Positions 1 through 5,535 of a stretch of 7,765 nucleotides of DNA are shown here, piece by piece. Every line of letters begins with the position of its first letter. Within the stretch, counting starts at the first letter, position 1. A model generated the notes under the pieces. It was not told the DNA's origin and did no database searches. It saw only the letters and a list, made by a program, of their open reading frames with translations. The position numbers and the translations under genes were made by a program. The DNA lies in NCBI GenBank assembly GCA_027295365.1, contig JAPULD010000291.1, positions 1 to 7,765 on the forward strand. Direction: 5' to 3'. The stretch is from Planctomycetota bacterium. GTDB taxonomy: Bacteria; Planctomycetota; Phycisphaerae; Phycisphaerales; SM1A02.

Positions 1-717
1 GCCTATCGCAAGGAAGACCCCGAAGCTTTGCGAATTGACGAAGCCACCCGCGTGCCTTTGTCCTTGAGTGGCTTCTCCAACGTCTTCTGGTTGCTGGGCG
101 TCGTCCTCTCGGTCGCGTTCATTTCCCCGGGCAAGGAAATCCCGGGGCTGGGATTCAAGGCCTTCCCCTTCCTGCGCGAAATCATGATGCTGCTGTTCGT
201 CTACTTCTCGCTGAAGTCCACCCCCAAGGGCGTTCGCGAATAGAACCTCTTCAATTACGCGGCGATCCTCGAGGTCGCGGCCCTCTTCGTGGGCATCTTC
301 ATCGCCATGCAGGTGCCATTGGATGTCCTCAAGGCGAGCGGCGAACAGATCACCTCGGTCATGAGCGAGCCTTGGCACTACTTCTGGGCCACGGGCGGTC
401 TCTCGGCCTTTCTCGACAACGCCCCGACCTACGTCGTATTCTTCCAACTCGCACAAACCATGCAGGGAGGCGAAGCAGAGATGCTCACCCTCGATTCGGG
501 AGGCACCATCAACGTGGCCCTGCTCGTGGCGATCAGCCTCGGCGCGGTGTTCATGGGTGCGATGACCTACATCGGCAATGGCCCCAACTTCATGGTCAAG
601 GCGATCGCCGAACAGGCCGGCATCGAGATGCCCAGCTTCTTTGGCTACATGTTCAAGTACAGCATCCCCATCCTCATCCCGGTCTTCGTGATCGTGATGG
701 TGATGTTCCTGTTGTAG
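1..717 (+). pseudogene. Sodium:proton antiporter (CitMHS_2/NhaD-like), 5' truncated by window, interrupted by in-frame TAG
   Basis: This is the C-terminal part of an inner-membrane ion transporter, probably a Na+/H+ antiporter of the ion-transporter superfamily; the 5' end lies outside the window. Frame 1 is open from base 1, meets TAG at 241-243, then continues in the same frame to a second TAG at 715-717. Protein similarity is continuous across the first TAG: before it lie two hydrophobic segments (around FWLLGVVLSVAFI and MMLLFVYFSL), and directly after it comes the family-like ILEVAALFVGIFIAM segment. Further signatures are LDNAPTYVVFF (from 412), GAVFMGAMTYIGNGPNFMVK (about 541-600), MPSFFGYM and a final hydrophobic helix. 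The family usually has a basic or polar residue followed by Asn here, so TAG may derive from CAG (Gln) by one C-to-T change. The gene is either a recent pseudogene, a sequencing or assembly error, or read through. Family assignment is fairly sure; ion specificity is inferred. Confidence 0.8.
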
Positions 718-755
718 GCAGTCGCCCGACGCAGCCGCCGAAAATACGCACGAAT

Positions 756-786
756 GTGACCCTTCTTATGATGAATGGAATAGAAT
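756..786 (+). promoter_or_regulatory. Possible sigma-70-like promoter for the universal stress protein gene
   Basis: The 90 bp gap between the transporter and the stress-protein gene contains an AT-richer patch in GC-rich DNA. TAGAAT at 781-786 matches the -10 consensus in 5 of 6 positions. The best -35 candidate, GTGACC at 756-761, is weak (4 of 6) and the 19 bp spacer is long. Transcription would start near 793, leaving a leader of about 15 nt that has no strong Shine-Dalgarno sequence. Co-transcription from the transporter gene remains an alternative. Confidence 0.25.
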
Positions 787-807
787 GAAGTTCGAGAGCT
801 TGGAATC

Positions 808-1635
808 ATGCTGAAACGCATTCTCGTCGCCCTGAGCGGAACGCCCTACACCACCATCGCGGTGCAGCACGCCATCGAACTGGCCAAACGCCACGAAGCC
901 CAATTGACCGGTGTCACCATCACCAATCTCGCGGCGGTCTCCAACGTGGGGCCCATCCCCATCGGAGCCGGGGCGGCGGCGGCGGAACTCGTGCACCAGC
1001 GTCAGGAAGTCACTGAGGAGCGAGTCGAAAAGGCGATCGCCGGCTTCGAAGCCTCATGCGAACAGGCGGGCATGATCCATTCCGTCGTGCATGAAGCGGG
1101 TGATCCATTCCAGGAACTCATCTCTCTCTGGCGATATCACGACTTGACCATATTCGGGATGCGAGGCATTTTCGAATATGGAATCGTCCACCACCCCGAC
1201 GACTACATCATCCAGCTCATCCGAAGCGGGGTGAGGCCGATCCTGGCCGTGTCCGATGAGCATCATGAGGTCCGCAAGGTCCTGATCGCCTACGACGGTT
1301 CGATGCATGCGGCCAAGGCCATGAAGAAGTTTGTGCAAATGAGGCTCTGGAACGACCTGCAGTGCAAGGTCGTCTGCTTTGACAAGAAGCCCGAGCGGGC
1401 CGAGATCCTGCTGGTCGATGCGGTGAATTATTGTCACGTGCATGGCCTGGACGCCCACGCCGAGTGCGTCGAGGCGAACGCCAAGGAAGACTTGCTGGAA
1501 CACGCCCAGGCATGGGGAGCCGATCTGATCGTCATGGGCTCATCGGCCAAGAGCCGCATGACTCGGTTCGTCCTGGGCGATGTCTGCCTCAACACGATTC
1601 GGCAGGCCCATGTGCCTCTGTTTCTGAACAGTTGA
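808..1635 (+). CDS. Universal stress protein with two tandem UspA domains
   Basis: A 275-residue cytoplasmic protein made of two UspA (Rossmann-like) domains, residues about 1-150 and 155-275. Each opens with the typical strand: KRILVALSG at residues 3-11 and RKVLIAYDGS at 156-165. The second domain ends with the family's last segment, MGSSAKSRMTRFVLGDV (243-259). In ATP-binding Usp proteins this part reads G-x2-G-x9-G(S/T). Here G244 and G257 are in place, but the middle Gly is Ala247 and the residue after the last Gly is Asp258. The matching part of domain 1 (FGMRGIFEYG) has no recognisable loop. Nucleotide binding may therefore be weak or lost, which is inference. The ATG at 808 is chosen because the domain starts at once after it. 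Usp proteins often lie beside transporters and may modulate them; here the antiporter gene ends 90 bp upstream on the same strand. Molecular role is unknown beyond the family. Confidence 0.9.
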   Translation: MLKRILVALSGTPYTTIAVQHAIELAKRHEAQLTGVTITNLAAVSNVGPIPIGAGAAAAELVHQRQEVTEERVEKAIAGFEASCEQAGMIHSVVHEAGDPFQELISLWRYHDLTIFGMRGIFEYGIVHHPDDYIIQLIRSGVRPILAVSDEHHEVRKVLIAYDGSMHAAKAMKKFVQMRLWNDLQCKVVCFDKKPERAEILLVDAVNYCHVHGLDAHAECVEANAKEDLLEHAQAWGADLIVMGSSAKSRMTRFVLGDVCLNTIRQAHVPLFLNS

Positions 1636-1742
1636 GATCTGAGCCTTGGGCGACGATCGATTCCTGAACAATCAATGCGTCAGGGGTTGATGTGGCATGA
1701 GGATCCGGATGACATGAGGCCAATGAAGCCTATCATGCCCTG
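1636..1742. other. Intergenic region upstream of thiS; no TPP riboswitch or terminator seen
   Basis: These 107 bp separate the stress protein from thiS. A short CTGAG at about 1638 recalls the TPP riboswitch, but the other conserved blocks and a suitable fold are absent, and no hairpin followed by a T tract is visible. The only signal I can support is the promoter-like pair just before thiS, listed separately. Confidence 0.5.
1709..1736 (+). promoter_or_regulatory. Candidate promoter of thiS-thiG, placed for a leaderless mRNA
   Basis: ATGACA at 1709-1714 matches the -35 consensus in 5 of 6 positions, TATCAT at 1731-1736 matches the -10 consensus in 5 of 6, and the spacer is 16 bp. Only 6 nt (1737-1742) separate the -10 hexamer from the thiS ATG, so the expected +1 is the A of the start codon. 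No Shine-Dalgarno sequence precedes that ATG, which fits a leaderless transcript. The hexamer matches are seen; promoter activity is inferred. Confidence 0.4.
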
Positions 1743-1943
1743 ATGAAGGTCACTATCAATGGCGAAACGCGGACGATGCCCGAGTCCTGCTCCATCAAGG
1801 TCATGCTTGATGAGATGGAACTGGGTCAGGCGGCGTGCGCCGTCGAGGTCAACGAAGAACTGATCACCAAAGGGCGGCATGCCCAGTGCATATTGAGCGA
1901 GGGCGATGCGATCGAAATCGTCACCCTCGTCGGAGGCGGATGA
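1743..1943 (+). CDS. thiS: ThiS, sulfur carrier protein of thiamine thiazole synthesis
   Basis: A 66-residue ubiquitin-like (beta-grasp) protein of normal ThiS length. In the family, the C-terminal Gly is adenylylated and converted to a thiocarboxylate, which donates sulfur to the thiazole phosphate made by ThiG. Visible marks are the N-terminal VTINGE strand (residues 3-8), AVEVNEELI (38-46), GDAIEIVTLVGGG at the end (54-66) and the essential terminal Gly-Gly. An in-frame TGA at 1710-1712 limits upstream extension, so ATG 1743 is the only good start. It has no Shine-Dalgarno sequence. thiG starts 7 bp downstream, and the last codons of thiS contain the likely ribosome binding site of thiG, so the two are probably one transcript with coupled translation. 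The activating enzyme ThiF and the glycine or tyrosine branch enzyme (ThiO or ThiH) are not in the window. Confidence 0.93.
   Translation: MKVTINGETRTMPESCSIKVMLDEMELGQAACAVEVNEELITKGRHAQCILSEGDAIEIVTLVGGG
1932..1940 (+). promoter_or_regulatory. Ribosome binding site of thiG inside the thiS Gly-Gly-Gly codons
   Basis: GGAGGCGGA lies on the codons for the ThiS C-terminal glycines and is the only purine-rich Shine-Dalgarno match ahead of thiG. Spacing to ATG 1951 is 14 nt from GGAGG, or 10 nt from the GGCGGA part. The sequence required for the ThiS tail thus also serves initiation of thiG. Confidence 0.5.
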
Positions 1944-1950
1944 TTATCCC

Positions 1951-2829
1951 ATGACGAGCACTGTTCACGAAGAGTCCAGGACAAAGAGTCGATTCGAGTA
2001 CAAACCCCTCACCCTGGGGCGGGTCACGATTCGGAATCGGCTCGTGGTGGGCACTGGCAAGTACGAGACCTACGAAGTCATGCAGGACGCGTTGGAAGCG
2101 TCGGGGGCGGAAGTGGTGACAGTGGCCGTTCGTCGCGAGCGACTGGTGGATGCCGAAGGTCGTTCGATGCTCGATTTCATCGACCTCGACAAGTACACGA
2201 TCCTGCCCAACACCGCGGGGTGCTTCAGCGCCGAAGACGCGATTCGAGTCTCGCGATTGGGCCGGGAGATTCTCGAGCAGCTTGACAATCCGGGAAGGCA
2301 TTGGGTCAAGCTCGAAGTCTTGGGTGACAAGAAAACGCTTCTGCCGGATCCCGTCGGCACCTTGGAAGCCTGCACCGAACTCGTCAAGGATGGATTCGAC
2401 GTGCTGTGTTACTCCAGCGACGATCCGATCATGGCCGCGCGCTTGCGTGATGCGGGGGCCACCAGCGTGATGCCGGCGGGCAGTCCCATCGGGTCGGGTC
2501 GTGGCATCGCCAACCCCGCCGCGATCGCGATCATCCTCGAACTGCTCAAGGATCCGGAGCATGGCGGTGCGCCGGACTATCCCGTCATCATCGATGCGGG
2601 GGTCGGCGCCCCCAGCGATGTTGCGCTGGCCATGGAACTCGGCGCCGATGGCGTCCTGCTCAATACGGGCATCGCCCATGCAACGCACGCGGTGCACATG
2701 GCCAAGGCGATGAGCTGTGCCTGTCGAGCCGGGTATCTGGGTTTTCGATCGGGGCGAATCCCCAAGCGAATGTATGCAACCGCTTCCAGCCCCTGGGAAG
2801 GCGTCATCTCCACCATTCCAGGTGAGTGA
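1951..2829 (+). CDS. thiG: ThiG, thiazole synthase
   Basis: A TIM-barrel enzyme that joins 1-deoxy-D-xylulose 5-phosphate, dehydroglycine and the sulfur of ThiS thiocarboxylate into thiazole phosphate, a precursor of thiamine. The 292-residue product shows RNRLVVGTGKY (residues 28-38), SGAEVVTVAVRR (51-62), WVKLEVLGD (118-126; K120 fits the Schiff-base lysine), VMPAGSPIGSGRGIANP (173-189), DAGVGAPSDVALAMELGADG (215-234, phosphate site) and SSPWEG (279-284). It is longer than the usual 255-260 residues, with about 15 extra N-terminal residues and a small insertion (DPEHGGAPDY, 201-210). The frame is open back to 1906 inside thiS, but ATG 1951 is preferred: homology starts only around residue 17, and a Shine-Dalgarno sequence lies upstream. 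Its 3' end faces the phosphomutase gene with a 15 bp gap and no terminator in sight. Confidence 0.95.
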   Translation: MTSTVHEESRTKSRFEYKPLTLGRVTIRNRLVVGTGKYETYEVMQDALEASGAEVVTVAVRRERLVDAEGRSMLDFIDLDKYTILPNTAGCFSAEDAIRVSRLGREILEQLDNPGRHWVKLEVLGDKKTLLPDPVGTLEACTELVKDGFDVLCYSSDDPIMAARLRDAGATSVMPAGSPIGSGRGIANPAAIAIILELLKDPEHGGAPDYPVIIDAGVGAPSDVALAMELGADGVLLNTGIAHATHAVHMAKAMSCACRAGYLGFRSGRIPKRMYATASSPWEGVISTIPGE

Positions 2830-2844
2830 AGCACGCCAACGCAC

Positions 2845-4242
2845 TCAGTGCGCGACGCGTTTGCCCAGGTGCTTGGAGACTTCTTCCACAAGCTCGAGGA
2901 CCGTCGCTTCATCCGCCGCTTCCAGGTTGAGTCGCAACAGGGGCTCGGTGTTGCTGGCCCTGACGTTGCACCACCAGTCTCCGAGGTCGAGCGTGACCCC
3001 ATCCAGTTCGTCGATGGTCGCGTCGGGATAAGCCCCCTGCAGTTCTTCGAGCGTTTCTTCCTTGTCTTCGACCTCGAAGTTGATTTCGCCTGACTGGCAA
3101 TAGCGTCGGGCGGGCTTGATCTGGGTGCTGAGCGGCCCCTTGCTGTCCGCCAACGCGCTGACAACCGCCGCAAAGGCGATCGCCCCCGAGTCGGCGTAGA
3201 AGTTGTCTCGAAAGTAGAAGTGTCCAGACAATTCGCCCCCGAATGACGCATCAGACTCTGCGAGAGCCTGCTTCATGAACACATGACCCACGCGGCTGCG
3301 GATCGGCGTGCCGCCCCCCTCGACAATCGTCTCGGCCAGGGATTTGCTGGAGCGAAGGTCGTAGACGATTGATGAGTGAGGATGCTCCCGGAGAAACCGC
3401 TTGCTCAGCCAGGCCGTCAGCAAGTCGCATCCGATCGTGTGGGCTTTCTCATCGACCACGATGCAGCGATCGGCGTCGCCATCGAAACAGATGCCGAGGT
3501 TCGCCTTCGTCTTCTTGACTTCGGCCTTGAGTTGATCGAGATTCGCCTCGACCAGCGGGTTGGGCTCGTGGACGAACTCCCCGGTGGTATTGTCGAAGTT
3601 GAGTTTCGTGATCTCCAGGCCCGGCACGTCGTCGAAGACCTTGGGCACCATGGTGCCTGCCATGCCGTTGGAGGCGTCGATGACGACCTTGATCTTCTTC
3701 GATCCGTCACGGATCGCCGGGTCGAGAAAGTGCAGGACGTGCGATCGATAGGCGTCCCACATGTCGCGGAGTTCCTCGCGACCGTCCTGCTTCTTGACCT
3801 TGTCCCGGTCGGCGATCGCGGCGTACTTTCGGATGTTGTCCAGCCCCGTGGTCATCCCCACCGGCTTGGCGGCGATCCTGGAGATCTTGAATCCGTTGTA
3901 GTTCGACGGGTTGTGCGATGCCGTGGTCATGATGCCGCCACAACACCCGAGGTAGTTGATCGCGAAGTAGATGAAGGGGGTGTCAACCAGCCCGACGTCG
4001 ATGACGTGGGCGCCGAAGTCGCGGACGCCCCACTTCAGGGCTTCGGTCAACAGGGGCGAGCTGGTGCGCATGTCGCGACCGACGACCACGTGCCGCATCA
4101 TCGGGTCGTCGTGCCCCGCCTCGGTGGCATGTTCGGTGAGAAACCGGGCACCGGCATAGCCGATCTGCCAGGCGATTTTTTCCGTGAGGGGTTTGGGGTA
4201 GATGGCCCTGACGTCGTAGGCCTTGAATACTTTGCCGAGCAT
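2845..4242 (-). CDS. Phosphomannomutase/phosphoglucomutase (alpha-D-phosphohexomutase family)
   Basis: A 465-residue cytoplasmic enzyme that moves phosphate between the C1 and C6 positions of a hexose phosphate, supplying sugar-1-phosphates for nucleotide sugars, polysaccharide and glycan synthesis. All four family sites are present in order: the phosphoserine loop TTASHNPSNYNG (106-117, Ser109 as phosphorylated residue), the metal loop DGDADR (254-259), the sugar-binding GGELSGH (335-341) and the phosphate-binding RASNTEPLLR (428-437). Length is typical of the bacterial PMM/PGM (ManB/AlgC) group; sequence alone does not decide between mannose and glucose preference, so no symbol is given. 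ATG at 4242 has a clear Shine-Dalgarno sequence 5 nt upstream. The gene diverges from the ankyrin gene across 36 bp and converges with thiG. Neither neighbour points to a special role. Confidence 0.93.
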   Translation of the reverse strand: MLGKVFKAYDVRAIYPKPLTEKIAWQIGYAGARFLTEHATEAGHDDPMMRHVVVGRDMRTSSPLLTEALKWGVRDFGAHVIDVGLVDTPFIYFAINYLGCCGGIMTTASHNPSNYNGFKISRIAAKPVGMTTGLDNIRKYAAIADRDKVKKQDGREELRDMWDAYRSHVLHFLDPAIRDGSKKIKVVIDASNGMAGTMVPKVFDDVPGLEITKLNFDNTTGEFVHEPNPLVEANLDQLKAEVKKTKANLGICFDGDADRCIVVDEKAHTIGCDLLTAWLSKRFLREHPHSSIVYDLRSSKSLAETIVEGGGTPIRSRVGHVFMKQALAESDASFGGELSGHFYFRDNFYADSGAIAFAAVVSALADSKGPLSTQIKPARRYCQSGEINFEVEDKEETLEELQGAYPDATIDELDGVTLDLGDWWCNVRASNTEPLLRLNLEAADEATVLELVEEVSKHLGKRVAH

Positions 4243-4278
4243 GATTATCCTTGGGTTCGGGTGGTTTCGGAGGACAAC
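4243..4278. promoter_or_regulatory. 36 bp divergent intergenic region with both ribosome binding sites
   Basis: The region carries AAGGA on the - strand (4248-4252, 5 nt before the phosphomutase ATG) and GGAGG on the + strand (4269-4273, 5 nt before the ankyrin ATG). There is no room for two separate promoters. For the phosphomutase, a candidate pair is CTGAGA (4301-4306) and TATCAT (4279-4284, over the ankyrin start codon) with a 16 bp spacer. For the ankyrin gene, TTGAAT (4223-4228) and TATCCT (4246-4251) with 17 bp is the best pair, and it is weak. The ribosome binding sites are seen directly; the promoters are tentative. Confidence 0.55.
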
Positions 4279-5535
4279 ATGATAGCAAGTCGTTGGCGTT
4301 TCTCAGGATGGGCAGGATGGCACCGGTCATTTCGGGCGATGGCGCTGGTCGCCTGTGGACTTCTATTGGTCACACCGGGATGCGAGAAGCCGCCGGCGAC
4401 GCCACAACCCAGGGGCGTCAAGGGATCGAAGCTTCACTACGCCGCCCAGTATGGCAATCTCCAGACCATCCAGCGTCTGATCAACGAAGGCGCGGACGTC
4501 AACGAGGCCCTGCCCGAGACTGGCCAGACGCCTCTGATTCTCGCGGCCACTCGAAACCAGACCAAACTGGTTCAATTCCTGCTCGATGAAGACATTGGCC
4601 TTGATCTGGAGCGAACCGACAATGACGGGCAAACCGCCCTCGCGGCGGCCTCGGGCATGGGCACGGATGATTGCGTCGAATTGCTTCTTGCCGCCGGGGC
4701 GGACATGGAATCACGAGACAAGTGGGGTCGGACACCTCTGATGCTCGCCGCGAGCAATGGGTATCCCTCGACATTGAGCATTCTTCTATCCGGCGGAGCG
4801 GATTCACTCGTCATTGATGATGAAGGCTTGACGGCACTGGTCTGGGCTGCGCGCGCTGACTACCCGGCGTGCGTGGAATTGCTGCTTGAAGAGGGGGAAG
4901 AACTGGAAGCGTATAACTTAAACGACATGACGATCCTCATGATCGCCAGCGAACGAGGTGCCGCCAACTCGGTCGCCTTGTTGATCACGAAAGGGGCCGA
5001 CGTTCAAACCACCACTGAAGAAGGAATGACGGCCCTGCACTACGCCGCTTTCTCCGATAATCGCTATATTGTCGAATCCCTCATCGATGCCGGTGCCGTG
5101 GTCGATGCTCGTGACGCCGATGAAAAGACGCCATTGATGATCGCCTCGAAGAACATCGGGAGGTGTATTTCTATATTCGTTGAAGCCGGAGCGGATGTAA
5201 ATGCAAGAAGCAGCTTAGGGTCGACACCTCTCATGATGGCAATTGCCACTGACAAGCCCGAGTGGAGTTTCGCTTATTCCGCACTGATAAGGCATGGAGC
5301 AGACGTCAATGCCATACTCTTCGAAAGCATCACTCCGCTGATGATGGCCGCGATGATGAGCAAAGTAAACGTTGTCCAAGACCTATTGGATGCCGGGGCA
5401 GATGTTCATTATACATCGTTATTTGATGACTTGACCGTCATCGATGCCGTGCGGGACACTCGCAATGAAATCGCCGATCGAGAGGAGATCCTTGCGATTC
5501 TGCTTGAAGCCGCTCAGAACTCATCAAAGAACTGA
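4279..5535 (+). CDS. Secreted (probable lipoprotein) ankyrin-repeat protein
   Basis: A 418-residue protein. The first 35 residues form an export signal: basic and aromatic N-terminus, hydrophobic MALVACGLLLV (21-31), then TPGC with Cys35 as the likely lipid-modified residue. The -3 Thr and -2 Pro make this an unusual lipobox, so type I cleavage is also possible. After a Pro-rich linker, residues about 50-415 are some 11 ankyrin repeats of about 33 residues, with recurring TPLMLAA-like helix starts and GADV-type turns. Repeats 1-10 are clear; the last is degenerate, and repeat 9 has a small insertion. Ankyrin arrays bind partner proteins; no enzymatic domain is present and the partner is unknown. 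The frame is open far upstream (to 3376), but that part is antisense to the phosphomutase gene. ATG 4279 is chosen for GGAGG 5 nt upstream and the signal peptide. The 3' third is richer in A/T than the rest, and the end overlaps the helicase gene by 22 bp, tail to tail. Confidence 0.87.
   Translation: MIASRWRFSGWAGWHRSFRAMALVACGLLLVTPGCEKPPATPQPRGVKGSKLHYAAQYGNLQTIQRLINEGADVNEALPETGQTPLILAATRNQTKLVQFLLDEDIGLDLERTDNDGQTALAAASGMGTDDCVELLLAAGADMESRDKWGRTPLMLAASNGYPSTLSILLSGGADSLVIDDEGLTALVWAARADYPACVELLLEEGEELEAYNLNDMTILMIASERGAANSVALLITKGADVQTTTEEGMTALHYAAFSDNRYIVESLIDAGAVVDARDADEKTPLMIASKNIGRCISIFVEAGADVNARSSLGSTPLMMAIATDKPEWSFAYSALIRHGADVNAILFESITPLMMAAMMSKVNVVQDLLDAGADVHYTSLFDDLTVIDAVRDTRNEIADREEILAILLEAAQNSSKN

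Noticed and set aside
241..243. TAG read as pyrrolysine or a reassigned codon
   Set aside because: The same gene ends in TAG, no recoding signal is recognisable, and a single nonsense mutation or sequence error is simpler.
1636..1742. TPP riboswitch upstream of thiS
   Set aside because: Only a CTGAG fragment is present; the other conserved blocks and a plausible fold are missing.
1906..1950. An upstream ATG start for thiG at 1906
   Set aside because: It would add 15 residues lying inside thiS with no family similarity; ATG 1951 follows a Shine-Dalgarno sequence and fits the family better.
1921..2844. A 307-codon open frame on the - strand
   Set aside because: It is antisense to thiG, with a residue make-up typical of shadow frames and no recognisable domain.
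2841..2851. GCACT-C-AGTGC palindrome as a bidirectional terminator between thiG and the phosphomutase gene
   Set aside because: The stem is 5 bp with a 1 nt loop, which cannot form a stable hairpin, and no T tract follows on either strand.
3376..4278. A 300-codon open frame on the + strand running into the ankyrin gene
   Set aside because: It is antisense to the phosphomutase gene, whose four catalytic motifs are intact. The long open frame is a product of GC-rich codon use. The signal peptide and Shine-Dalgarno sequence place the true ankyrin start at 4279.
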